Assembly (NCBI GenBank): GCA_023525975.1
Contig: CM042038.1
Span: 5,953,272 to 6,017,271, forward strand
DNA from: Smallanthus sonchifolius
Lineage: Eukaryota > Streptophyta > Magnoliopsida > Asterales > Asteraceae
Direction of reading: 5' to 3'
DNA length: 64,000 nucleotides
In this document: positions 12,610-22,659 of the stretch, piece after piece
How the letters are laid out: the number at the start of each line of letters is the position of its first letter
Numbering within the stretch: the first letter of the stretch is position 1
The notes under the pieces: model-generated
Database searches by the model: none
What the model was told of the DNA's origin: nothing
Seen by the model: the letters and a program-made list of their open reading frames with translations, nothing else
Position numbers and translations under genes: made by a program

Positions 12610-12627
12610 TGGCGGCGTTGCCGGGGA
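12610..12627 (+). other. E3 primer-binding site (tRNA-Asp type)
   Basis: TGGCGGCGTTGCCGGGGA lies five bases after the 5' LTR. Athila elements use TGGCGCCGTTGCCGGGGA, complementary to the 3' end of plant tRNA-Asp; this site differs at one base. Confidence 0.85.
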
Positions 12628-13772
12628 GCCAGTGCGCAAGGTTTATTGTTTAGATTAATTTGTTTCAAGCATTACTACTTGGGTTGTTTGTTTTTGTTGT
12701 GTGCAGGTGATCACAAATCGTATGCATACAAGATATTCTGGTAGATCTTCTCCGTTGAACTTCGATCCAGAAATTGAACGAACAGCTCGCCACAACAGGA
12801 TTATTCATCGCACCAATCTTGCATCTTCAAGCCAACCACATCCATCTCCAGAAATGGTGAATCCTAATGTTCCTCCACTCAACTTTGAGGATCAATTCGA
12901 TCCTCCACCCTACAACAACCCACCACCCAATCAACCACCTCTGAATGACCCTCAAAATCCAAATCCACCCTCAAGCAGAGCACCAACCAATACCGATCGC
13001 GATACTCTTGACAATGATAGTGTGCATGGCACACTTGGAACGGGTGTAAGGGTACAACGATGGGATGATGGGTGGAATGGATATGATCCGCATCAAGGGC
13101 AGCCACAGAACATGTACGAGAATCCACCACCGAATTACATGAATCAAGAACACCAAATAAATTATGGTGGATATGGATTCCCGTAGCAACAACCACAAGG
13201 ATACCCTCCACAGCCGCAAGGATTCTATAGGCCTCCGATGCCACAGATGCAGGGACCAAATTATGAGCCCGGTATTCCTATGCCTCCACCACATAACATG
13301 GGAGTACCGAGAAACTACAATCAAGGCATGATGCATGCCCAAGCTGCCAACAATTACTTCCAACCAGCTTTGACCACGAATGCTTCTCCTGTGGTAACAC
13401 CTGTGAGAAATGGAAGATCCTTTGAAGTCCGTCCAGCAGTATTGACTTCCATGCCTACTTTTCATGGGCGTGCCACTGAAGAACCTTATCCACATCTGCA
13501 GAGTTTTGAGCAATTTTGTCAGGTAACTGGGCTACAAGGTTTTACACCAGATGAGGTTAAGTTGATTTTGTTCTCCTTCAGTTTGAAAGACCGTGCGAAG
13601 GAATGGTTTGATTCTCTACCATCTGCTAGTATTTACACATGGGCTGACTTACAACAGAAGTTTTTGGAAGAGTTTTACACTATGAAGAAAACTAATGAGG
13701 CCTGAGCAAATATCCGAAATTTCAAGCAGAAGGGTGGGGAGTTGTTTCATGAATCTTTTACTCGATTCAAGG

Positions 13773-15351
13773 TGTCACAACCCCGGGCTACCCCTGCCCG
13801 GGCGTCGCGAGACAACGCTGGTATCTGAATGAGGTCCCATATATTTGGACAGCGGAAGTCTTTGTTTTTACTTGATGCCCTTTTTGTAATGAAATGTCAT
13901 GTAAATAACCTCAAGGGTTAATTCTTGTACTTTTTGTCAAAACTTGGGATCCACGTCCCTTTTCATTTCATGATAATAGACATTCAAAAGTCTATTATAT
14001 AATGTACATCTGCTGAATTAATTTACATAATACAAGCCATTTAAAATGTCTAGGATCTACGTCCGTTCCAACATTTGGTCTTGTATTAGTCTGCCACAGG
14101 GATTTAAATATGCCTAAAGATCTTGTCTTTACTGCACCACCCTGAATTTAATGATTTCTTTCACTACCTGTGAAAAACGTTTTGAAAATGAACATCAGCA
14201 TAAAGCCGGTGAATCACATTTAACTGACACGAAAATGATTTCTAACATAAACCAAATTAAAGCCTTTAAGCACGTTTCTGTATGGTAAATCTACACATTC
14301 AGCAGTCTTTTTCACCTGAAATATATACCACCTACATACACTGGGTTAACTGCCATGGGGTCAACTGGCTGAGCTCTATGTCTCAGACTGATAGCCTATT
14401 CCCAGGGTCGTGATGCTAAGAACCTTGTTCTTAGTCTTATATGATACTCAGGAACTCGTCCCTCGTATAATCTGCTAAGGAACCATATCCTCAGTCTTAT
14501 GATACCCCCTTTCATGATCTGTACCCAGCCACGGACCGGACTTTCACCCGTCACATGTATACCATTTGATCAAATCTACGTATGCTTATGGCCTGAATGC
14601 TATCACGTAGATTACCCTTATGATTAAAGCATTTAATTTGTTTCATGCCGTTTTCGTAAATAAAATGGTTTTATCGTTTGAAAAGCGTTAAACGTGTTCA
14701 CCTTGATTTTGATGGCTGGTAGGGTTGTAGGCTTCGGAATTTGAGCAGAACCTCGACACGTTTCTTCCTAGGGAAGACACGATTAACGAGAATATATATG
14801 AGAGAATATATATATAATTGCGGCTATATATATATGAATAGTTTTAACGATACCTACTTTGCGGGATTTGGACAGAACTACGGCTTGAGTTGGGTGTCGT
14901 AGGATTCTTGAACAGCGCTTCGGGACGTTGTGGAGTTTTGAGAGATCGGGTTTTGTGTGAAACGAATGTTTGGAAACTGTACAGAATTTCAATCCCGTTG
15001 AAGGCCTTTTATAGGCTGAAATTCCGGTCTCTCGCGTACCGCGAGACTGGCCAAGGAAATCTCTCGCGTACCGCGAGAGGATGAGGTGTCACGAACGGTG
15101 CTGAGTCAGCATGACACGTGTCGGCTGGTGGCAAGGGTGAATGACACGTGTTTTCTGGCCCTGACGCGTGTACTATTCCCTCGCGTACCGCGAGGCTTGG
15201 TTGGGAATCTTCTCGCGTACCGCGAGAAGGTGTAAATCTGGCGTATAAGCAGTCCCCTCGCGTACCGCGAGGTTTTGTCAAAATCTCCCTCGCGTACCGC
15301 GAGGGAGTGAAATTTTAAAATTTTCTTTTCTTTTTATTTTTGGGTGTTACA
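13773..15351 (-). repeat. E4 3' LTR (1579 bp)
   Basis: Plus-strand ends TGTCACAACC...GGTGTTACA; coding strand starts TGTAACACCC. Six copies of CTCGCGTACCGCGAG lie at 15031, 15063, 15180, 15212, 15257 and 15289. A TATA box on the minus strand is at 15005-15013. Apparently identical to 21081-22659. Confidence 0.95.
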
Positions 15352-15365
15352 TCCTCCCCTCCTTT
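15352..15365 (-). other. E4 polypurine tract
   Basis: On the minus strand AAAGGAGGGGAGGA, directly before the LTR start TGTAACACCC and just past the gag-pol stop. Confidence 0.85.
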
Positions 15366-15387
15366 AGAATAATCTCGTCCTCGAGAT

Positions 15388-18300
15388 TCATTGAAAGAGA
15401 TGTGGATACTTTTTGCGCATTTCTGACTCAAGTTCCCAAGTATATTCTGGGCCACGTCTGGAATCCCATCTTATTTTGACTAACGCCAATTGCTTTCGTT
15501 TAAGCTTTTTGATTTGTCGGTCTTCAATTTGTAACGGGCGTTCGATGAATTTGAGCTTTTCATTTACTTCCACATCTTGTAAAGGCATAAGCAAGGATTC
15601 ATCAGCTAAACACTTACGTAGATTTGATACATGGAATACATCGTATACTCCACCCATCTCTACTGGTAGTTCAAGCTGATAGGCAACAGGTCCGATTCGT
15701 TTAATGATTTTGAAAGGTCCAACAAAACGTGGACTTAACTTTCCTTTCTTTCCGAAACGAATAACACCTTTCCAAGGTGAAACTTTTAATAACACCTTGT
15801 CACCGATTTGGAATTCTAACGGCTTTCTTCGTTTATCTGCATAACTCTTTTGTCGATCTCTAGCCATTTTTAGACGTTCTCGTATTTGCAAGATTTTATC
15901 GGTAGTTTCTTGGACTATCTCTGGTCCTGATAGTTGATTTTCTCCGATATCTGACCAACATACAGGCGTTCGACATTTCCGTCCGTACAATGCTTCAAAT
16001 GGTGCGGCCTGAATACTTGTGTGATAACTATTGTTGTATGAGAATTCCATTAGAGGTAAATGATCATCCCAATTACCTCCAAAGTCTATCACACAGGCTC
16101 GGAGCATATCTTCTAGGGTTTGTATAGTTCTTTCGCTCTGCCCATCAGTTTGTGGATGATAAGCAGTGCTAAGATTCAATCGAGTTCCTAGAGCTGTTTG
16201 AAAACTTTGCCAGAATCGAGATGTGAAGCGACTATCTCTATCTGACACTATGGATAGAGGCACACCATGTAACGTTACAATTTCATTAACGTAAATTTGC
16301 GCCATTTTGTCCATACTCATGGTGTCCTTGATAGATAGAAAGTGAGCTGATTTGGTTAAACGGTCAATGATAACCCAGATTGCATTATTTCCACGAGTGG
16401 TTCGAGGAAGTTTGGTAATAAAGTCCATAGTTATCAATTCCCATTTCCAAACTGGTAATTCTAACTGTTGCAATAATCCAGCTGGCTTTTGGTGTTCGGC
16501 TTTGACTTTGGAACAAGTCAAACATTTTGCTACGTAGATAGCAATGTTCTTTTTCATACCAATCCACCAGTAACTTTCTTTGAGGTTCTTGTACATTTTA
16601 TCACTTCCTGGGTGCATGGTGTATTTGGACTTGTGTGCTTCTTCGAGGATTCGCTCTCGAAGATCACCTGTAACTGGTACCCAAATACGTTTATTCATGC
16701 GAAGGATATTATCTTCTCCTTTGATCAGTAAATCAAGCATTCCTTTCATTCCTTCTTTTTCAAAGTTACCTTCCTTCAAAGCTAACTCTTGTGCCTCTTT
16801 TAACTGACTTACAAGATCAATTTGTAGTTCAAGTCTGAGAGAATGTACTCTCTTTGGCTTGACATTTTCTTTTCGGCTCAAGGCATCTGCTACTACATTT
16901 GCCTTTCCTTCATGATAACAAATTTCACAATCATAATCATTCAGGATTTCCATCCATCTTCTTTGTCTCATATTTAACTCTTTCTGGCTAAATATGTACT
17001 TGAGACTTTTATGATCAGTGTAGATTGTGAACTTAACCCCATAGAGATAGTGTCGCCATAATTTCAAAGCAAAGATTATAGCGCCCAGTTCTAGATCGTG
17101 GGTTGAGTAGTTTTTCTCATGAATTTTCAACTGACGAGATGCATAAGCAATGACTTTCTTGCGTTGCATTAATACGCAACCTAAACCAGTATGTGAGGCG
17201 TCGCAGTAAACTACGAAGTCTTCAATACCATCTGGTAAAGATAGAATAGGTGCGTTTGTCAGTTTTTGTTTCAAAGTTTCAAAAGATTCAGATTGTTTGG
17301 GTCCCCATTCGTATTTTACAGATTTCCGAGTTAGGGATGTGAGTGGGATTGCTATACGAGAAAAATTTTGAATGAACCGGCGGTAATATCCCGCTAATCC
17401 CAGAAAACTACGAATTTCGGTGGGTGACTTGGGAATTTCCCATTTGGATATAGCTTCAATTTTTGAAGGATCTACTTGAATTCCGTTCACGTTGATGACA
17501 TGACCAAGAAATTGTACTTCCGTTAACCAAAATCCGCATTTGGAAAACTTAGCATATAATTTCTCTTTTCGAAGAAGTTCAAGTATGGTTCGAAGATGAG
17601 TTTCGTGTTCAACTTGGGTTTTGGAATAAATAAGTATATCATCAATAAAAACTATGACAAACTTATCCAAGTAAGGTTTGCAGACACGATTCATCATGTC
17701 CATGAATGCGGCAGGAGCATTTGTAAGTCCAAATGGCATAACCGTGAACTCGAAATGTCCATACCGTGTTCGAAATGCAGTTTTCGAGATATCGTTATCA
17801 TGTACTTTCAACTGATGATAACCTGAACGAAGATCGATCTTTGAAAAATGACAAGCTCCTTGGAGTTGATCGAATAAATCATCAATCCTTGGGAGTGGGT
17901 ATCGGTTTTTAATGGTAACTTTATTTAATTCCCGATAATCAATACACATGCGCATTGATCCGTCTTTCTTCTTAACAAAGAGAATTGGAGCTCCCCAGGG
18001 TGAAGAACTTGGTTGGATAAAACCTTTCTCAAGAAGTTCATCCAATTGTTTCTTGAGTTCTGCCATTTCTGTGGGTGCCAGTCTGTACGGGGATTTGGCA
18101 ATTGGAGTTGCACCAGGTACAAGGTTGATTCGAAATTCTACCTCTCGTTCTGGTGGTAATCCAGGCAGTTCTTCAGGAAAAACATCTGGAAATTCAGATA
18201 CTACATGTACTGATTCTATCTTCTTCTCCTTTTCCAAGGCAGTAATTGATACCAGACATGCCAGATATCCTTTTCTTAAGCACTTGGTTGCTTTAAGTAT

Positions 18301-19995
18301 GGAGATTATCTGGATAGGTTTTGTGGGTTTATCACCTTGGATAGTTAGAGTTTTGTTTGTTGGTGTAACGAGTTTTACAACTTGTTGATTACAAAGGATT
18401 TCGGCTTGGTTATTGGATAACCAATCCATCCCCAAAACAATGTCAAAGCCAGTTATTGACATTGGTAATAATTGTACTGGGATAGTGAAACCAGCCAATG
18501 TAATGTAACAATTGTTCAGTGATTGGGATATTTTTATCAAATCACCGTTCGCTGTTTCTACTTCATATGTTTCAGCTAAGGGACTTAATGGTTCGTTTAA
18601 TAGATTACAGAAATTATAATCTATAAAACTCCGGTTCGCACCTGAGTCAAATAAGACCTTAGCATAAACATTATTAAGAAGAAACGTACCGGTAATTACG
18701 TCCGGCGTTCTCTCAGCTTGATTAGCATTCATGACAAAAGCTCGTACGGTCTTTTTGTTTTCTGGAGTGATCTTGGCTCCTGATCCTCCAGCTCTTCCGG
18801 TCCTTGCAAACTTAGGGCAATTAGTGCTGATGTGCCCTGGCTCTCCACAATTGAAACAAGTAATCATTCCCTTTCTCTTGAAGCAATTCTCAGTAGTGTG
18901 ACCTGAGACCTTGCAATGATTACAGAATGGAGTTTCAAAAACACACTTTCCACTATGCCTGCGTCCGCACGTTTTGCATGGTGGATTGTTAAATGGAAAT
19001 CCTTTTTGCCCAAAGCTTTTGCTAAATCTTTTGGCTTCGGGTTTTGATTTTATAGAGGATTCGACTTTCTTCTTTTCCTCTATATTTCTGATTAATCCAG
19101 CCGTCATGGTACCGGTCAATTCTACGGTGGACTCAATGGTTTTTGGTGAGACAACCTTCACCAAATCACGGATCTCTGGTACTAAGCCATAAATATATCG
19201 AGTTATGAGAACTGATTCAGGTTTAGCCAGGTGAGGTGCCAATCGAGCATATTCAAAGAATTTGGTAGTATACTCTCGATCATTGGTACCCACCATTCGG
19301 TGCTCCAGAAATTTTCTTTCAGCTTGTTCTTTTTCAGTCTTGGGGCAAAATTTCTTTTTCACCTTTGCCCGAAATTCTTTCCAATCCATAGCATTGGTCT
19401 TTCTCCTCCCTTTGGCAGAAATGATTGAATTCCACCATTCCAACGCTTCATTTTTGAAGGAGTTTGAAGCATACAGTACTTGATCTTTCTTAGCACACTT
19501 GCTAATTGCTATTACTGACTCCATCTTCTCTAGCCAGTGAAGAGTAGCAATACCGCCTTCGGTGCCCTTAAATTCGTAAGGTTTACAGTCCTGAAAGGTT
19601 TTATAAGAACACCCTTTGTGTCTATACCTTTTTGTTTCATTCTCTTCTTCTGAGCTCTCACTGCTTAGATTTAACGATTCTTCAGATTCAGAATACTTAT
19701 TGCTTGATGTTCTGGATCTTTTCGAGGTTTGAGTTCTACGAGAGCTTGCTACTTGCTCTGTGTTGGTTTTCGGAGGGTTTTCTGTTCTTTTTGAATGAGA
19801 GGTTACATAGCTTGGAGTTTTGATGTTTTCTTGTATTTCCTTTATTATGGCAGGAAGCATTTCTTTAATGCTTTGTTTGACCAGTTGTTGCAATTCTGGT
19901 TGTTGAGTAGCTATTTCAGGATTATTATTAACTTCTTTTCCTTTTTCCTTGGTAATGTAGGTAGCTGGACCGCTATTGTTATTTTGTTGAGACAT
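15388..19995 (-). CDS. gag-pol: E4 gag-pol polyprotein, intact (1535 aa)
   Basis: A single open frame coding for all core proteins of a Tekay chromovirus. The gag domain spans about residues 140-290. Three CCHC knuckles follow (CKTCGRRHSGKC 340-351, CNHCKVSGHTTENC 358-371, CFNCGEPGHISTNC 380-393). The protease active site is DSGA (450-453). Reverse transcriptase spans about 660-840 with FIDD at 783-786. RNase H has acidic residues D932, E969 and D994. The integrase zinc site is H1121, H1128, C1158, C1161, and the catalytic triad D1191, D1252, E1288 has the usual 35-residue D-to-E spacing. The chromodomain covers about 1485-1535 (VKIRWDSRRGPEYTWELESEM), thought in this group to guide insertion into heterochromatin. 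No catalytic residue I can check is missing. The protein would be cut by its own protease inside cytoplasmic particles. Confidence 0.96.
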   Translation of the reverse strand: MSQQNNNSGPATYITKEKGKEVNNNPEIATQQPELQQLVKQSIKEMLPAIIKEIQENIKTPSYVTSHSKRTENPPKTNTEQVASSRRTQTSKRSRTSSNKYSESEESLNLSSESSEEENETKRYRHKGCSYKTFQDCKPYEFKGTEGGIATLHWLEKMESVIAISKCAKKDQVLYASNSFKNEALEWWNSIISAKGRRKTNAMDWKEFRAKVKKKFCPKTEKEQAERKFLEHRMVGTNDREYTTKFFEYARLAPHLAKPESVLITRYIYGLVPEIRDLVKVVSPKTIESTVELTGTMTAGLIRNIEEKKKVESSIKSKPEAKRFSKSFGQKGFPFNNPPCKTCGRRHSGKCVFETPFCNHCKVSGHTTENCFKRKGMITCFNCGEPGHISTNCPKFARTGRAGGSGAKITPENKKTVRAFVMNANQAERTPDVITGTFLLNNVYAKVLFDSGANRSFIDYNFCNLLNEPLSPLAETYEVETANGDLIKISQSLNNCYITLAGFTIPVQLLPMSITGFDIVLGMDWLSNNQAEILCNQQVVKLVTPTNKTLTIQGDKPTKPIQIISILKATKCLRKGYLACLVSITALEKEKKIESVHVVSEFPDVFPEELPGLPPEREVEFRINLVPGATPIAKSPYRLAPTEMAELKKQLDELLEKGFIQPSSSPWGAPILFVKKKDGSMRMCIDYRELNKVTIKNRYPLPRIDDLFDQLQGACHFSKIDLRSGYHQLKVHDNDISKTAFRTRYGHFEFTVMPFGLTNAPAAFMDMMNRVCKPYLDKFVIVFIDDILIYSKTQVEHETHLRTILELLRKEKLYAKFSKCGFWLTEVQFLGHVINVNGIQVDPSKIEAISKWEIPKSPTEIRSFLGLAGYYRRFIQNFSRIAIPLTSLTRKSVKYEWGPKQSESFETLKQKLTNAPILSLPDGIEDFVVYCDASHTGLGCVLMQRKKVIAYASRQLKIHEKNYSTHDLELGAIIFALKLWRHYLYGVKFTIYTDHKSLKYIFSQKELNMRQRRWMEILNDYDCEICYHEGKANVVADALSRKENVKPKRVHSLRLELQIDLVSQLKEAQELALKEGNFEKEGMKGMLDLLIKGEDNILRMNKRIWVPVTGDLRERILEEAHKSKYTMHPGSDKMYKNLKESYWWIGMKKNIAIYVAKCLTCSKVKAEHQKPAGLLQQLELPVWKWELITMDFITKLPRTTRGNNAIWVIIDRLTKSAHFLSIKDTMSMDKMAQIYVNEIVTLHGVPLSIVSDRDSRFTSRFWQSFQTALGTRLNLSTAYHPQTDGQSERTIQTLEDMLRACVIDFGGNWDDHLPLMEFSYNNSYHTSIQAAPFEALYGRKCRTPVCWSDIGENQLSGPEIVQETTDKILQIRERLKMARDRQKSYADKRRKPLEFQIGDKVLLKVSPWKGVIRFGKKGKLSPRFVGPFKIIKRIGPVAYQLELPVEMGGVYDVFHVSNLRKCLADESLLMPLQDVEVNEKLKFIERPLQIEDRQIKKLKRKQLALVKIRWDSRRGPEYTWELESEMRKKYPHLFQ

Positions 19996-20137
19996 CTAAG
20001 AATGCAAGACAAGAATTTGGGTCAAAATTTGAAGTTTATTATCGCTTAAACTTCATCTATTTGTTACAAATACAGAAATATAGATATGCATCTATATCAC
20101 TTAAAGTTAGCTAATTATACAAATACTATCATTAACT

Positions 20138-20944
20138 TTAATCGAGAAGCACATCTCCCAAATCTTGATAGAATCTTCCCAGGGTCTCGGTCATAGCACC
20201 TTTCTGGATCAACTGATCTGCCACCCATTGTTCTGCGTACTTCCTGTCTTCCTGGGCTAGTTCGTAGTCAAATATAGTTTGTTCGTTTTTAACTACGACT
20301 TGTCTGGTGAAGTACAGTTCAGCACGTAGATCGTCAGCCTCTCTAAGAGCACGATCGAGGTGTTCATCAATTGATTTTGGCAGTTCATCATGGTATCCAT
20401 AACAAGGAGGTGGTTCCCTGTGTCCCATCCTAAGATCGTGATATGCTGAGTTAACAGACCACACGACTTTTCCGTCGGTTGCATACTGACGTCCATCGGA
20501 GGGATCTACATAGAAGAAAGGTTCCTTGAAAACGGGATGTTCTGGAATAGGATCAAAGAAATACTTTCCACCACTGCCTTCACAAACGGCAGCCTTGTCG
20601 GATTCAGAAATCGAATGTGGAGTTTCTTCACTTGGACTGGGTGGATGTTCTTGAATTGTTCCGGGATGATCTACCACGTCTAATGATTGAGGTAGTGGCA
20701 TAGATGTCATAACAGGACGTAAAGATTCTCTTGAATCTTCCATTTCCACTGAATACTCTGATTCTTCCCTCAGAGGTTCAAGCCTTGCTTGAGTCTGCTC
20801 CACTTGTTCTGCGACCATTCTGTTCCAATTCTCCGGGGTCGGTAGGTAGTGGACATAATCATCATAGCTTGGTACTACTTGATTAGATGATTCTCCAGGG
20901 AAAAAGTTTGGGTAGTTATGAGGGTAATAGTATGGATCTGTCAT
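20138..20944 (-). CDS. E4 accessory ORF upstream of gag (268 aa, unknown function)
   Basis: An intact ORF on the element's sense strand between primer site and gag, ending 142 nt before the gag start. The N-terminus is rich in Tyr, Pro and Asn (MTDPYYYPHNYPNFFPGES). The middle is acidic and Ser/Pro-rich. The C-terminal third (from about residue 190) is predicted helical and charged. I recognise no domain, signal peptide or membrane segment. Being first on the RNA, it would be translated before gag unless bypassed or spliced out. Ogre/Tat elements are known to carry a pre-gag ORF; I do not know of a standard one in Tekay. It has stayed open in an element whose gag-pol is also open, which suggests a real product. 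Confidence 0.7.
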   Translation of the reverse strand: MTDPYYYPHNYPNFFPGESSNQVVPSYDDYVHYLPTPENWNRMVAEQVEQTQARLEPLREESEYSVEMEDSRESLRPVMTSMPLPQSLDVVDHPGTIQEHPPSPSEETPHSISESDKAAVCEGSGGKYFFDPIPEHPVFKEPFFYVDPSDGRQYATDGKVVWSVNSAYHDLRMGHREPPPCYGYHDELPKSIDEHLDRALREADDLRAELYFTRQVVVKNEQTIFDYELAQEDRKYAEQWVADQLIQKGAMTETLGRFYQDLGDVLLD

Positions 20945-21065
20945 CCTGAAATTTATTGGTTATGTTAAAGGCATCTTCCTACCGTTCGTTTAGTAGGCAC
21001 AACTATTGGTTAAAGCTAAGATACTATCATACAAGTATCTAATTTTGCTAAAACCCTTAAATGCG

Positions 21066-21078
21066 GCTCTGATACCAA
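21066..21078 (-). other. E4 primer-binding site (tRNA-iMet type)
   Basis: On the minus strand TTGGTATCAGAGC, two bases inside the 5' LTR. This complements the 3' end of plant initiator tRNA-Met, the usual primer for Tekay elements. Confidence 0.9.
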
Positions 21079-21080
21079 CC

Positions 21081-22659
21081 TGTCACAACCCCGGGCTACC
21101 CCTGCCCGGGCGTCGCGAGACAACGCTGGTATCTGAATGAGGTCCCATATATTTGGACAGCGGAAGTCTTTGTTTTTACTTGATGCCCTTTTTGTAATGA
21201 AATGTCATGTAAATAACCTCAAGGGTTAATTCTTGTACTTTTTGTCAAAACTTGGGATCCACGTCCCTTTTCATTTCATGATAATAGACATTCAAAAGTC
21301 TATTATATAATGTACATCTGCTGAATTAATTTACATAATACAAGCCATTTAAAATGTCTAGGATCTACGTCCGTTCCAACATTTGGTCTTGTATTAGTCT
21401 GCCACAGGGATTTAAATATGCCTAAAGATCTTGTCTTTACTGCACCACCCTGAATTTAATGATTTCTTTCACTACCTGTGAAAAACGTTTTGAAAATGAA
21501 CATCAGCATAAAGCCGGTGAATCACATTTAACTGACACGAAAATGATTTCTAACATAAACCAAATTAAAGCCTTTAAGCACGTTTCTGTATGGTAAATCT
21601 ACACATTCAGCAGTCTTTTTCACCTGAAATATATACCACCTACATACACTGGGTTAACTGCCATGGGGTCAACTGGCTGAGCTCTATGTCTCAGACTGAT
21701 AGCCTATTCCCAGGGTCGTGATGCTAAGAACCTTGTTCTTAGTCTTATATGATACTCAGGAACTCGTCCCTCGTATAATCTGCTAAGGAACCATATCCTC
21801 AGTCTTATGATACCCCCTTTCATGATCTGTACCCAGCCACGGACCGGACTTTCACCCGTCACATGTATACCATTTGATCAAATCTACGTATGCTTATGGC
21901 CTGAATGCTATCACGTAGATTACCCTTATGATTAAAGCATTTAATTTGTTTCATGCCGTTTTCGTAAATAAAATGGTTTTATCGTTTGAAAAGCGTTAAA
22001 CGTGTTCACCTTGATTTTGATGGCTGGTAGGGTTGTAGGCTTCGGAATTTGAGCAGAACCTCGACACGTTTCTTCCTAGGGAAGACACGATTAACGAGAA
22101 TATATATGAGAGAATATATATATAATTGCGGCTATATATATATGAATAGTTTTAACGATACCTACTTTGCGGGATTTGGACAGAACTACGGCTTGAGTTG
22201 GGTGTCGTAGGATTCTTGAACAGCGCTTCGGGACGTTGTGGAGTTTTGAGAGATCGGGTTTTGTGTGAAACGAATGTTTGGAAACTGTACAGAATTTCAA
22301 TCCCGTTGAAGGCCTTTTATAGGCTGAAATTCCGGTCTCTCGCGTACCGCGAGACTGGCCAAGGAAATCTCTCGCGTACCGCGAGAGGATGAGGTGTCAC
22401 GAACGGTGCTGAGTCAGCATGACACGTGTCGGCTGGTGGCAAGGGTGAATGACACGTGTTTTCTGGCCCTGACGCGTGTACTATTCCCTCGCGTACCGCG
22501 AGGCTTGGTTGGGAATCTTCTCGCGTACCGCGAGAAGGTGTAAATCTGGCGTATAAGCAGTCCCCTCGCGTACCGCGAGGTTTTGTCAAAATCTCCCTCG
22601 CGTACCGCGAGGGAGTGAAATTTTAAAATTTTCTTTTCTTTTTATTTTTGGGTGTTACA
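21081..22659 (-). repeat. E4 5' LTR (1579 bp)
   Basis: Drives the element on the minus strand. Six CTCGCGTACCGCGAG palindromes (22339, 22371, 22488, 22520, 22565, 22597) occupy the first 320 bases of the coding-strand LTR, immediately upstream of the TATA box, so they lie in U3. The TA-rich segments at 22099-22143 lie downstream of the TATA box. Confidence 0.95.
22313..22321 (-). promoter_or_regulatory. E4 LTR TATA box
   Basis: TATAAAAGG on the minus strand, about 340 bases into the LTR and 18 bases downstream of the nearest CTCGCGTACCGCGAG palindrome. Transcription would be expected to start roughly 30 nt further on, near 22285. Copy in the 3' LTR at 15005-15013. Confidence 0.65.

Larger units (their letters stand above)
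13773..22659 (-). mobile_element. E4: intact, very young Tekay-type Ty3/gypsy retrotransposon (8887 bp)
   Basis: LTRs at 13773-15351 and 21081-22659 are both 1579 bp and I see no difference between them. Target duplication CAAGG (13768-13772 and 22660-22664) is perfect and lies within E3 gag. It has a tRNA-iMet-type primer site, a polypurine tract, a TATA box, an accessory ORF and one uninterrupted 1535-codon gag-pol. Everything needed for autonomous retrotransposition appears present. It is the last insertion in the stack. Confidence 0.95.

Noticed and set aside
14783..15281. Small ORFs within the E4 LTRs (69, 64 and 90 codons; copies at 22091-22589)
   Set aside because: Present only because both LTRs are the same; they cover the TA-rich and palindrome segments and have no domain.
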